Shown: positions 35,284-47,412 of the stretch, in pieces
How the letters are laid out: each line of letters opens with the position of its first letter
Numbering within the stretch: position 1 is the stretch's first letter
Assembly: GCA_013176395.1 (NCBI GenBank)
Contig: JABMLP010000022.1
Coordinates: forward strand, 186,001-250,000
From: Venturia oleaginea
Lineage: Eukaryota > Ascomycota > Dothideomycetes > Venturiales > Venturiaceae
DNA length: 64,000 nucleotides
Reading direction: 5' to 3'
Notes under the pieces: model-generated
Seen by the model: the letters and a program-made list of their open reading frames with translations, nothing else
Databases searched by the model: none
Told to the model about the DNA's origin: nothing
Translations under genes and position numbers: made by a program

Positions 35284-36179
35284 TCGCGTGGAGAGTGTGT
35301 GTACGATAGGATTGGTGTATGGATTATAGAGAGAAGGGTGTTATTGGTGATCTCAAACGGATAGATGACTGGCCACTGAATATTTGAGATTGCGAGGGAT
35401 TTAGAAATTGAAGATGAATTGCTTTACTTTGATTTAGGATGGATCGTCATTATCCAATTTTGAAAACAGGGTGGCGAGGAAATACAAGAACAATCGCTAC
35501 TGTGCTAGCGATTCCAGTCTTCTGGACACCCTCATATTGACAGGAGTCTTCGTCCACGCTTCTGCCAATCGTGAATCATTCCGAGCATTAATTTTCAGCT
35601 CTTTATAGCCTGCTTACGGTCTGGCATCACCAGTAATACTCCATGGACTATACAATAGACCGACTGGCTAGCCAGCGCGCGCTCCACACTCTGCCATTTC
35701 AAACCCCCATCATCTCGCTCCGGAGCTTCATCGCACCAGAACAGGGCACTACTACACGGAAAGAGGCCTAACTCCTTTGTTGCACAAACCTCTTTACCCG
35801 TTACATCAGCTTGAGGTACAAGTGTATGCTCTCACCAAGGAGCCCTCAGAGCAAAAGAGTGTGCTGTGTCGAAAGGTATGTATACAATCGCGAAGCTTCC
35901 CATTCTATACCGGTATCAGGTGAAAATAACTAGTGACCGATTCCTTTCTCTCCTATCGTTTGAGGAAAATAAGTCACTAGCTATCGATGGCATGGCTTTC
36001 GAATTGGGATCGATCTCGAGAATTTTCTAGCGACTTTGAAAATCGTTTCCGCCAAAAAATCTTCGATATCGATCTCGAATCGGCAGTCACAGATTGGATG
36101 GAGTAAGGGAATCGTCAGCGAGGTGCAAGCAAACTGGACATCCCGTTCAACCATTGTGCTATAGAAATCTAGCAAGTGT
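35284..36179. other. Convergent intergenic region, ATPase and RPA49 3' ends
   Basis: Noncoding. Contains 3' UTRs of the two convergent genes and one copy of the short repeat family (36008-36083). Confidence 0.6.
36008..36083 (+). repeat. Short element, intergenic copy
   Basis: Begins GATCGATCTCGAGAATTTTC and ends TCTTCGATATCGATCTCGAA. Its 76-nt length equals the intronic copies. It lies within 100 bp of the RPA49 stop, possibly in the 3' UTR. Confidence 0.75.
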
Positions 36180-37739
36180 CTACCTCTTCTTCCTCTGTGT
36201 GATGACCCTCTGCTTTGGCCACACCAATGGAATGTTTAGCCTTGCCACTGCATGTCCTTGTCCCTCGGCCTTTGATTTCAAGCCAAATTTGGCTCTCTCC
36301 TTCTCTGAAGGCGGTGATACCTTACAGCCCAATTCCGAGTAGTATTGGTTCATTTGTTGGGGTTCCATACGCAGATCTTCGCGGATATTGTGGGTGTCGG
36401 TGATGAAATCGTCAATGTGGAGGGTCATGGCGCAGATGTGTAGAATTAGTTTATCGAGGTGCCACTTGGATAGTTCGCTGCCGATAATCGTCAGTGAAGC
36501 TTCTTAAAGTAGAAGTGTGATGGGACAATGCGATCCCTCAAATCCGGATCGATATCGATAAATATCTGGCAATTTCCAAGAATGAATTTCCATAAGTTCA
36601 TCGATGTCGATCTCGAGTTGGACATTATGACCGGTTTTGAGCTATGTAATGGATAGTACTGACCTGCCCTGTGCAAAGGTTCGTCGTATGCCGTCTAGAA
36701 TGCCCCCGTCTACACCTGTGGCTTTCTTCAGATCCTCCCTCGTAGGCAGCTTCTTCCCTCCACCTCTCAAAGGCTTCAATGCGACGTAGAAGTTCAGAAG
36801 GATGTACAAGTATTTCATGACCTTCAGCATTCTCGTCTTGCCGTTCAGAGCGTCCAGTCTGAATGCGACGAAGCGCATATTTGTCTCAATCTTCTCGCCT
36901 GCAGCAATGGCATCTTCCCAGTCTTTAACTGCCAGTTTCGAGAGGTCTTCATCACTAACCAGATCCTTCAATGCATATGCTTCGGAAGGTCTTATAGCAT
37001 CAAGGTTGGGCTTAGGACGTGGGTGCGCGCTATCGATTGTGGCCTGTTTGGCTTCACGAGTTGGTATTGAGGCCGTTGTCGCCGCGAGATTGTCCATTAT
37101 AGCTCCTGCACGGGCGTCTTGACGCGTGCCAGCAGAAGCGGCGCCATTTTGCGGTGTAATGGCATTCTCTGTGAGCGATGCAATGGCCTTCTTCGCCTTC
37201 TTGGTACCAAATTCCATGCCCAATGTCTGTCGCAAAGAGCCCATGGTCTGTCTCTTCTGTTCTCTGGCAGCTGCTTCGTCCAACTCTTCTTGACTTGGCC
37301 GTAACGTGCTTCTTATGGTGACATGTGGTACCTCGATGACAGTGAGCTTTCCTGCCGCAGGATCAAAGACGGCGGCATAGTGCTTCAACAGCTTTTCGCC
37401 ATTTCCCGAACTCTCCTCCTGTCCCTTGTAGTCTAGTCGCGGGTGTGTAGAGCTGTGTAGTAGAATTTCGCTTTCGGCGTCTTCGTCACGTCGCGATTTG
37501 TTGGATTTCTTGTAGGCTTTGAAAATGAGGTTCTGAGGCACGGAAAAGCCTGGTGTAGATGCTGGGACAGTGTGTTAGACTTGGCAGAAATTGATCTCTT
37601 CTCACCCACCGATTACTGGGCCTTGTCCGATGCTTTCTTTGGGGAGATGCGTCACCCTGATTGTGTTGGATCTAGCGACTCTTTTGTGGGGCCTCTCCTC
37701 ACGGCCCTCTCTCTTGCGCTTCTTGTCTCTGTCGGCCAT
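36180..37739 (-). CDS. RPA49: RNA polymerase I subunit Rpa49 (A49)
   Basis: Pol I-specific subunit; with A34.5 it forms a TFIIF-like module, and its C-terminal tandem winged helix helps initiation and elongation of rRNA synthesis in the nucleolus. Exons 37739-37610, 37561-36664 and 36477-36180 close in phase (441 residues). It starts MADRDKKRKREGREERPHKR, a basic nucleolar-type tail. The dimerisation-domain region includes YAAVFDPAAGKLTVIEVPHV. The linker and winged-helix part includes LPTREDLKKATGV and, after the last intron, ELSKWHLDKLILHICAMTLH. The protein ends at VITQRKKR. The 186-nt second intron holds a short repeat. It is divergent from the gene at 38167. Confidence 0.92.
36547..36622 (+). 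repeat. Intron-nested short element, RPA49 intron 2 (best-preserved ends)
   Basis: Begins GATCGATATCGATAAATATC and ends TTCATCGATGTCGATCTCGA, then GTTGGA. The first and last ~17 bases are nearly inverted repeats of each other. It lies inside intron 36663-36478, antisense to the gene relative to the ATPase copies. Confidence 0.85.
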
Positions 37740-38166
37740 TTTGGGGCAGTTGTAGGTCGCAAGATGGCTTCAAAAATATTTTTCGAGATCAAACCTCCGA
37801 CGGCCGATGTGCGCCACTGTGGCGTCAAGACGCGAACTTCTACCGAAGACGCGTTCCGCCTTCAATGCCCGACTTTCATTCAACACGTCCAACAAAAGAG
37901 CGATCTTGATAAAATCCCGGCAATAGGGCTCTCAACTCAATACAAGGCTTCTGTCATGAAATCGTCTGCTTGAATCCTCCATCTCTGGCATGTGGTGACC
38001 GTTAGGAGTTAGGTCGTTGCATCACCATCGTTGCCTCCACCACTGGAATCGGGTACCGGAGACCGTTGACACCCAAATATTGCTGGCAGCATGCAAACTT
38101 TCTGATTGCTGACTCCTTCGAGCAAGATACTCAACACTATCCAACGCGAGACCACCAGAGTTAGCC
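37740..38166. promoter_or_regulatory. Divergent promoter, RPA49 / promethin-like gene
   Basis: A 427-bp gap between two starts in opposite orientation, so both promoters must lie here. No specific element could be supported. Confidence 0.6.
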
Positions 38167-40303
38167 ATGTATGCAGCAAAACACCTCGTGCAATGCTTGT
38201 CCAATGCCTTCAACGCGATCCTACCACCAAAGAAGAGACATGCTATAAGACAAGTGCTCCAGGACTTTGCTTATGTCTATCCAAGGCTTGCCGTGTGTTC
38301 ACCTCCACCTTACCGCCGCACCAAGAAAGACTCGCCGATGCTACGGGTACAATGCTAACACCATGTTACAGGTCTTCCTCTCCCTCAACATGGTCCTTAC
38401 AGCCATTCCACTGCTTTGTTTCGCCGCATTTGCTCTCACCGTTCTCTTGTCATCCTTGATTGCAGCCCTGTTCGTTGCTATTGTAGTCACGCTGTTTACA
38501 ACAGCACTCGCCATCTTTGCTGCCTCGTTAATACTCCTTCCAACCATGTTTCTCACCACTCTCGCCGCCTTTTCCCTCTACTTCTGGGGTCTTATGGTAT
38601 ACTACACATTTGTCTATCTTCAAGGTGCAGGTATTGCTCGTTCGGAAAATGCCGTTAAAAGCACGGGTGCTGTCCCTTCAGACAATGACGAGTGGGAAGA
38701 TGTAGAGGATGGTGAATGTGGTGGAACCAGTAGGAGCATGGATGCCGTCACTTCAGACAATGCCATCCTTTCAAAAGACGAGACGCCTTCCAAAAGTGCC
38801 TCTCGTTCTGCCGACGCCGCTCCTGCCGATGCCACCCCCTCTGACGATGCCAATCAGAGCACGGATGTCGTCCGTCCAGACAATGCTATGGATTTTAAGG
38901 TCAATGATTGGTCTGAGGGAAGGCTCGGCTGTACTTCAAGGACAGATGCCCGCCCAAAGGTCGAAGCAAAGGACAGTGCCATTGGGTTTGAGGGCCTTGA
39001 AGGGAAGCCGATTCGCAAATTCGAGACGATGACGTCTGAGGTTCACCACGAGGGTGCTGTGAATCCGCACCTGTCGTCGCTGGCTGAATCAATCCATTCT
39101 GAAATTGCATACACGGGTGAGTTTTTATTATTTTATCCCGTTAGCCACATTGGCCTCAGTCCTGGAAGATCTCTTTTCTCCATAAACTCGGTATGAGTGA
39201 GTGCACTTCCAGCAGCAGGCTGGGCGTTCTTTTCATGCCTCTCGATCTCACAGCGAAGAACAATTTATCATCATTGATGTGAAATCGATATCAAGGAATA
39301 TCTGGCCTTTCGGATCCGAGAGTTACCAGAAACTCTCTATTGATCTTGATTCAGTGAGCTCTGTTCCGAGATGCCTATCAAAATGGTCAAAAGCACATGA
39401 ATTGGCGGCCCCGTTGGGAGCACATTTGTTCTTCATGTGAATAAAGTTTGAGAGGCTAGGAACCAACTAACGCTCGCGTTTTGCCTAGCTACCTCGCCCG
39501 CCGTTCCCAGAAGTCCCGACAGCCGTAGGAACTCCAAGAACTTTGTGTTCCCAATGCCACCTATCATAACGGGGGCGGGACAGCCATTTCGGTACGCCCA
39601 TCTAAGGGGAGAACACCCCGATGGATTGCGCCAAGATAGCAAAGGCTTGTTCAAGGTTGATGAAATCGCTTCTGACTCATCGCTCGAGGAGGCCGACAGA
39701 AAGCTGCGGCCGGATAGTAAACAGCACCTACGCAAACGCTCGGCCAGCTCCTTTACCCCCGTATCGCACGACCCGATAAAAGCTATCCCTAGCCTCAAAA
39801 GAGGACAAACGGCAGTCCACCTTCCTACGAGTGCAAAATTGGAAAGGCTCGATCCACCAGCTGCTGTAATTCAAGACCCCTTTGATGACACTACTGCTCA
39901 CGATTCGTTGTCGAACTAACTCTCGCCACAGACCTCCCCAACAACACGTTTGTCATTGCTTGGGTTCAAAAGATCGCTAGACGTTACCAAGGTCAAAACA
40001 GCCATGCTGAAGGAGGGAACCAATCCCGCAACTGGAAATATCATGTTTGCCCCCGTGGATTTGAATGCAGCCAATGCAGATATTGAGGACAACTGCGACA
40101 GCGGGCACAGCTCTGGGAAGTCGTCAGGTGAGATCGAGAGATTGGTGGAGGATACGACCTCGGCGGACGAAATGGATTTTGCGAGAATGCCGTCTACTCC
40201 TGAGGACGAACGCGGGCCCATCATCAAGTCAAGCATCTCGCCTTATACGGGCGAGATTGTTGAATCTTATTTTGGCGGCACAAGCCCGAAAACCGGAATT
40301 TGA
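38167..40303 (+). CDS. Promethin/LDO-like membrane protein with long disordered tail
   Basis: Exons 38167-38292, 38372-39116, 39489-39865 and 39932-40303 close in phase (539 residues). Residues ~43-115 are almost continuously hydrophobic (NMVLTAIPLLCFAAFALTVL, then LILLPTMFLTTLAAFSLYFW), resembling the hairpin-forming promethin domain of lipid-droplet organisation proteins (yeast LDO16/LDO45, human TMEM159), which act with seipin at ER-droplet contacts. The rest is a long Ser/Asp/Ala-rich, probably disordered tail with drifting short repeats (SDNA, SADA, SDDA), ending ISPYTGEIVESYFGG. Family call is from remembered pattern, moderate certainty. The first intron donor is GTGTGT. Skipping the 66-nt third intron would end the protein at 39919, a possible isoform. 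A short repeat sits in intron 2. Confidence 0.65.
39283..39357 (+). repeat. Intron-nested short element, promethin-like gene intron 2
   Basis: Begins AATCGATATCAAGGAATATC then TGGCC, contains GTTACCAGAAACTCTC and ends ATTGATCTTGATTCAG. It lies inside the 372-nt intron 39117-39488. Confidence 0.7.
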
Positions 40304-43300
40304 GGGCCGATGAAGGTAGTGGCATGGGTTGGCGTCAATTACGATGGCCAGTATCTGTACATGGTCGTCTTAGCAAACCCACCGGCACCGGATGTATCAT
40401 ATCTTAATTACAATCCTTAATTCCAAACCTTACTGATCAACCCCTGGCAACATATTTCACAACATCGCTACAAGAATATCAATCAACGTAGGCCAAGAAT
40501 GCGTCACGTCTCTTTCTGCCCCTTCCCTTTCAGGTATCTACTCCTTTCCAATCACTTGTTCGATGGGTGATGTTCACCATGTCAGTAGATACTGGCAGTT
40601 TTTCGATAGGATTCGGAAAAAAAAACAGAAGATAGGTAATCATCGCTACCTACCTTCACGCAATGGTATAGGCAAAGACTAGCGTAGTTCTCCAAACACG
40701 GCAGTCGGTACTCGCTCCATCCACCTCTCCATCGCAACTTCAGCAACAAAAAAGTAGAAGAAACTACTTGATCAAAGCTATTTCTTAATTTACAACCATG
40801 ACTCTGAACTAAACAGTACGTCTCCATCTCCACTACGGCAGCGTTAAATCCACTTGTTGCATCGTCGCTTTTAGATGGTGATACACTATAGCTTCAACCA
40901 CTTGTCCTCGTTGACATATCCGACTACATCGCCCGTTATAAGCCATGGATGGGAAGTCAAGGGCCCCATCGCTGGCGCTATCCTCGGCCAGCAGAATGAA
41001 CGTGAAGTGAACGTGAAGGTAGCGTGGAGGTTGCCTTTGATTGTGAGATTGTGTCCGGTCTGATTTGGCGCTCGATCGGGCGGCGCGGAATGGCGCTGAT
41101 GGTCTCGGGATATATATACATGGTGACCAAAGGCTAGGCAGCGCTTATAGTTTGGTTAGAACGGGTAGACTAGGGGAGACGCGAGTACGGCTCTTGCGAG
41201 TGAAGTCCTTTTACTGACTAGGTTAGAATAGGAGGGATAGTGGGGTGATGGTATGAGATACTTTGTCTGTTCCGATTCCCCGGTATGGGTATCTTATTCC
41301 CTTTTTTTTTTTTTTTTCATCTCACTCGATACGATGATGATGTTGATTATCTGTGTCTATATCTAGCACCTTTGCCTCGGGACGTCTCTTCCAAGGAGGA
41401 CTTGATTACAATGCCGTGGGAATATTTGTACCGCGTACTATTCCTCTTCCTTTCTGTTCCTGAAAACTCGCATTGTACTGATGGAGGTAGATGGCATTGT
41501 GATCGCGATGTTTGGGAGTGGTTGTGGGTTATATGGACTCTCCGTTACTTCGATTATTGGCTTTGGAACAAGTCCGTCGTTTCTTTACGATACCCGTGCT
41601 GGACGGGATACTCTCGGTTTGGTTATTGGGGGTTTGGAATCGTGTCTTCCCATCGAGCATTAGTAGAAGAACTGTATATACGTGATTCTGATATCACGAT
41701 GGCTTTATAAGATATTTTTTGATTCCTATGGAGGGTAGGGGAGGACTAGACGGGATGCGTGTTTGGGGAATATGATTCTCGTCGTTTTTAGGATTAGAGA
41801 GAGAAAGTAGAGAGGGGAGATGAAAGGAAAAGTTTTGATTAAAGCAGCTCAAACGAAGTAAACGGGGAGAAGAAAATGGTGAAGTAGCAAGGGATTCTTC
41901 ATGAGATAAATGTAACGCTTTGCGAAATACCACTGTCTACTTCCGCTTTACAATAGAAATCCTGATGGGGCGTGTAAAGGATATGTGTGGGCGTTTGTTG
42001 AACTAGCTGTATATTCCCAAGTTCCTGAATGACAAGGCGACCGGTGGATCGTCCTACTGCCACGATACTGCTGTTCCTAGAGAAGTTCGAGCATATGTAT
42101 GTACTTTGATATCGCTTCTTCTGAATTGAGGAAAGAGGGATGTGAAACCTGCGCGAAGGCTTTTCTCAATGCTTGCTGGGATTGATGGAGGATCAGGCAT
42201 GAGGTTACGAGGCTGATTGATTGTTGCTGGTCTTGAAAGAGTTGGTATGTAGCAAGTTTGGGGAAGTTGTCTAGGAATCGCAAGGCCCGGATTGTTTAGT
42301 TGGAGACAGATGTTTTCATCGCTTTGAGGCTTTGAGGTAGATAGTTTGGGGTACGGAAAAGACACAGAAGCAAAGAGGATGGTGAGGCAGAAAAGCACAA
42401 CAGCAAATGATACAAGAATCACAAGTACAAGGTATCAACGAAAGTACACCACCACAAGAAACAATGACATACAACTCATCACTAGAGTCAAACAGACATC
42501 TCAATAACATCGGTCCTTTCCACCCAAGACACCAAGACCACCTCTAACCATCTCGTAAAGCTCCAATGCCTTCCGCAGACGCCGTAGCATATACCACTTC
42601 CCCCATCAAATCCACAATCAAATCAACCACCGTCTTCCGTCGGTCCGTCCATCAAGCATTGATACCCGTCATGCCGAATCCTCTTACGCTCCCGACGGCA
42701 CCCACAACGCCGGCTTCGTCTTCTCTTTTTTCTCCTTGGGTATCAATTCCGACTCCAACTCGGCCCGTTCCTCAAGTGTCGAATAATCCTTCGGCTTGAT
42801 CAAGTTTTTAGTCTTGCTGAACACGGCGGACACATACTGTACCTCGCAGAATTAGTGGAGTTCCATGGTAAAAGCGACGAGTATTTGGCCAACAAAGACT
42901 CACGACGGGAAGGGTGAGTGGAGGGGGATGGATGTTGGAAGAAGGCGCACGAACATCTCTAAGCATCTTCAACGCCAACCTTTTCCTCTCAAGCTCCTCA
43001 TGTTCCTTGTGAGTCCGTCTCGTAGCATCACACCTCGACCTGACCGTTCTCGTTCGCATGATAGTCTGCAAGCCAATAGCTTGTCCATCCACGCATCCTC
43101 CAACCGCCCTTGATTGATCTCGAAGGTTCCACACACGCGCGCGCGCGATGCTCAATCACACATCCATCCCGCGGGGCCCGCATGCATCGATACCGCTCTC
43201 CTCTCCGCCCGCAAACACACCCTCCCATCCATCGTACACGCAGTGACTAGGATCCTCGATGCCAATACACCCCAAAGCCAAGAAAACATGGCCCACATCA

Positions 43301-46241
43301 CCTACCGACACCCCTTCCCTCCGCTCATGCTTTCCAACAGGGTCAAGGACAGGCGAAGCGGCTTTCCCGACACAGCGGCTACACCCAGTCCAAACTATCG
43401 ACGCTCTAGTGTTTGAGGAGCTTCATGCAAATTTCAAAGGAGAAAGCCTCAGAGCTTTTTTTGTGGTTCCCCGTAATCTCTTCGAGGTTAGAAGACCGTC
43501 TCGTGCCGTTTACCGTGGCTAGAGGGATAGCATCCTTCTCCGCGTGGCTGTGAAGAAGAGGCCCCGGGTTGTGCGTTATGCACATCGTCTGAAACGGTTA
43601 TCCACAAATTTCCCAGATATCTCCGAGTATAATTCGCATGCTTGCTGCCGATGTGGAAGCAATGACTCGGAAGACAATGATTGAATCATGTTGTAGGTTG
43701 CAACGTACGTCTTCAATGTGCTAACAATGCCACCATAATCATGAACCTCGCAATACAAGGACGGACGTATTGCTTTATCTTGAGTTCGTGGGATATCTTT
43801 AGGGCCGGGTGGAAGTGGAGAGCGTCGCCGTAATATGGGGAGACGCGTTTTGTCACCTGTCAGTTCTCAAGCCATGTAGAATACGGACTCGTCCATGAAC
43901 AACCTCAGTTGCGCGTCGCCCCATTATTCGCCGCAAGCAAACTCTGCAAGCCCGGGGATTTGCCCTCGATGTGAAGCTTGATGAAAGTGGAGCCTTAGGG
44001 CATAAAAACGTGTAGTACTACAGTAGTATTAGCATGGCAGTGATGGAAAGCAATGCGCAGCAGAGCATCATACATCGGAAGAGTGGATGAAGATTCCGCA
44101 GTACCATGAAAGCAACGCGTAGTACCCCATGGGGAAGGAAGCAAAAGAACTGAAACCCACCGTCTAGTTCACACGCTGAGCCTACAAACCATGACAAATC
44201 GTAAATATCAACAGGTTCGTCTTGCCATCCATGTCCATAGTGAGCTAGGGAGTAGAAATTCCGTAACCTTCTCCCGCCCTTCTGTCCGGCCAAGAAGTGG
44301 ATCGGTACCATCTTTCAATTTTGACACTCATACAACCGGACAAAGTTCTCGAATGTATGTCTGAAACTATGGACCTATGGCTCACTCGAAAGATGTGGAT
44401 ATATGTCTGGACGTCTGTCACCTTCCAGACGGAGCGATGCAAAACATGTCATGACGAGGCAGGCGTGGAATAGTTGATGGCGCGGCATGCAACCCGCATG
44501 CCTATCGAAAAATGGACACGCCATCATCGGTAAGATGAAATGCCCATAGCAATGTTTGATGGATATTGGTCCTTTGGCGTGGGCGGCGTGGGAAATACCG
44601 TTAAGCTACATTGTGACAATGCGTATGGCTATATCCCGCTGCATGTTATCGATACAGCAAGCGCATCGGAAGGCGAGGGTTCAAGGGTCTAAAGTCGTGG
44701 CCATGAGGCAAGTTTACATAAATTGTCGTTGGTAACAAGAATCGTGCGCCATCAAATGGAAATACTTCTAGTCGGAAAGATCAACGAACGGACCGACAGG
44801 GTTGGCCATGGGCCATGTCCATGATGGCAATCAGTCTAGCAATTGCCAGGTACATGGGACGACAGGTGCGAAGGCGTTTTGTCGAGAGGAGTTACCCGGA
44901 TGGGCTGGAGAGGAGCAGTTTCCATCTTCTGCCCCTTTCGTGCAGGAGGAGTATGCTACGAAGAAGGCAGCCAAACGGAGAATTAGTTGATTCTATGCAC
45001 ACGGAGTAGCCGTTTCCTGTCTGCGGCGAGTATGCAAGGGGTGCCGGGGGCATGAAAATCGCGGGAAGGCGGGGCTCGTCGTCAACTCGCAATTCGGAGC
45101 ACTCGCCCTTCAAGTAATACAGGCTACACGAGACGGTCCATTCATAGCCAACACTGCCATGGTGTGAAGTAAAAGAGATTCGCTTATTATTTGATGCAGA
45201 GGAACTGATTGTTGGTTGACGACGGTTTGCCCCAAGACTATCATCAGGGCGAGATATGCTGTGACGATTAAAGTGGCGGCTGTTCAATGCGATCAACCGT
45301 GCCGCAGCGGTTCATCTGGAGTAGGACGTGCGAGCACAGGGGTCAATACCGATAAAGCTGCCTGTTTGGTCTCCTTGCATATCGACATGGTGGATCCGTC
45401 GAAGCGAGCCGACTTCATGACTGGCTAAACTCCACAGATGGACAATTTGGAGCCGGCGATAATCTTCACTTCTCTCTCGCGACCATTGTCAACAACGGGT
45501 ATCGCGTGTAACGTCGCGCATGTAGCTCCGCACAGCGAATGTCAATTCCTACATTTCACACCTATCCTGTGTCAATTCAGGCAATATATTATACAAGACC
45601 TGATGGCCTGAGCTCGCCTATCAGAGCCACCTTGGAGCACATCCCAGCCCAACGCACCAGTATACACCAGGAGACATCGTCTGAAGGATGAATACGTTCC
45701 CTGGAATCCTAGGCAGTCTTGCTTCGCCTGGCCGTTGGATGACGCTGCTTGTCCAGTCCCGAGCAGAGTAGAACCAAGGTAAACGGTGGCACGACTGCGA
45801 AAACGGCCATCCTAGCCCGTAGGCAATTCGCTCTCAATCTTCATGTCCGGGAGAATGCCCATCCAGGAAAGCCAGCTGAGAGGCCTGACTCGTCAGGTTT
45901 CGGGATATATGCAGAGAGCGACAGTGAAGCAACTACATGACCACCCATGATGATATTGAGCAAGAACGACCGTGTGACAAGGTACAGTTCGTAGCCGTGT
46001 CAGAGCTATGGCCCGGTTGTTTTTGCATCTTGCGAATTTCGACTCCTCCAAAGTTGAGAACTGTACCCTGAAATATTTACATTGAATCGTCGTTCATGAC
46101 AAAGGTCTGAACGCTTGGCACTGCTAGCTACGAACGCAGCATTATTAGTGAGGGTATCAATTCGGTTAGCGACCAGGGGGAAGATTGTGACCAATTTCAA
46201 AGACAATCATCTTGCCCTCCTTTTCACAGCTCGGAGAGCTT
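40304..46241. other. 5.9-kb region without a supported gene
   Basis: Only short open stretches. Considered and not called: 40875-41063 (+), 41285-41710 (+, starts in a poly-T run), 42566-42799 (+, 77 codons, Ser/Thr/Pro-rich with a reasonable ATG context) and 42422-42054 (-, hydrophobic start but begins with GTG). Alternating CG at about 43136-43149 and poly-T near 41302-41318 are simple-sequence features. A degraded copy of the short repeat family may lie at 43579-43645 (minus, AGATATCTGGGAAATTTG). Confidence 0.4.
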
Positions 46242-47412
46242 TCATTGCAGCTTCTTTGCTTGTTCTTCGGGAAGGTAGGTTCTGTCGTCTGAGCCTTCCA
46301 CTTCCACGACGATCTTCTCCATCTCTTTGGTTTGCCTCGCCCATTCTTTGGTGCTCATCTTCAAGTCTTTTCGGAACAACTCGTCGTTTGGCTTTCGGTA
46401 GCTGCCAAACATACGATCAAAAAGGGTGGTGAATTGACCGTAGTTGTAATTGACTAGGAGACATTAGATCTTTGCAGAAACATGGTAATGAAGGGGATAT
46501 ACTAACAGTAGAGATGATGTAAAGTGTGGCAAGCTGCACCATTGATGATTGGCGATTCTGCAACGTATTCTCCATCGTGAATCATGACCGTCCATACGTT
46601 GAGAAATACGAACAAGATCACATATGCAAACTTCTGCAATGGGAAGATGAATGGAAATATATGGTAGGGAAGGGACTGCGCGTAGCCATCTATAGGATGA
46701 AAGGCATGCGACGCGTATGGAGTTGGCATGATCCACTTGTGATGAGGCTTGTGGATATGCTTGTAGAGTCGAGGGTGGTGTTCGGCTCGGTGGATCCAGT
46801 AGATGAAGAAATCGGTGAAAGTGAGGAAAAGTGGGAATTGAAGATAAGTGTACCACAAGCCAGGCCCATCCTCGATGGTGTCATACATCTTGCTATAACC
46901 TCGCACTTCGGCCAGGAAAAATGGCACGGTGAAGATGGTCATGACAGGCAGAGCCCGCAGCGTCTGTTGGATCTCGAGACGGACTTGATTCTTCAGGTAC
47001 TTGGGATGGTTGAACGTCGCTTTGTCGAAGATGAAAACATATGAGAGAGAGGCAAATATGAAGTAGATGACAATGCCGAAGATCCTGGGTACAAGAATGT
47101 TAGCCCCTTCCACGATGCATCATCCGCTACCAGACAAACAACGCACCAAGTTATGAGGAAGAGACTCAATGCCTGTCGGCCAATATCATCCCGGGTCCAT
47201 GAAGTAGTATATGCATAACTCGAAGGCGTGAAAGACAGATATTTGCTTGCGGGTTTGTATATGAAATTGTTGCGGAAGGTCGTAGGAATGTCCCGGCTCG
47301 ATATAGTCCCGTTGGCCACGTTCGTGATGGTGCTGTAGGAGGTCGCAGGGAAGAGGGTGGCGTATATGGGATCGAAGAGGAAGGTATCAAAGCCTTCCAG
47401 TATGAAGTCCAT
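46242..47412 (-). CDS. ERG3: C-5 sterol desaturase (ERG3)
   Basis: ER membrane di-iron enzyme that introduces the C-5(6) double bond late in ergosterol synthesis; loss alters azole response in fungi. Exons 47412-47147, 47084-46507 and 46453-46242 close in phase (351 residues, normal). All three histidine boxes are present: HRAEHH, HKPHH and HTLHH, the last running across intron 2 into LYFNYNYGQFTTLFDRMFGS. Hydrophobic helices include WIFGIVIYFIFASLSYVFIF and LWYTYLQFPLFLTFTDFFIY. The start at 47412 (MDFILEGFDTFLFDP) matches the family N-terminus; the frame stays open upstream to 47904 but that text is not family-like. Confidence 0.95.

Noticed and set aside
41285..41710. 141-codon plus-strand frame
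   Set aside because: Begins inside a poly-T run that gives a string of Phe, has Trp/Tyr-rich implausible composition, and no family resemblance.
46526..47044. 172-codon plus-strand frame
   Set aside because: Antisense of ERG3 exon 2, whose histidine boxes and splicing are clear on the minus strand.
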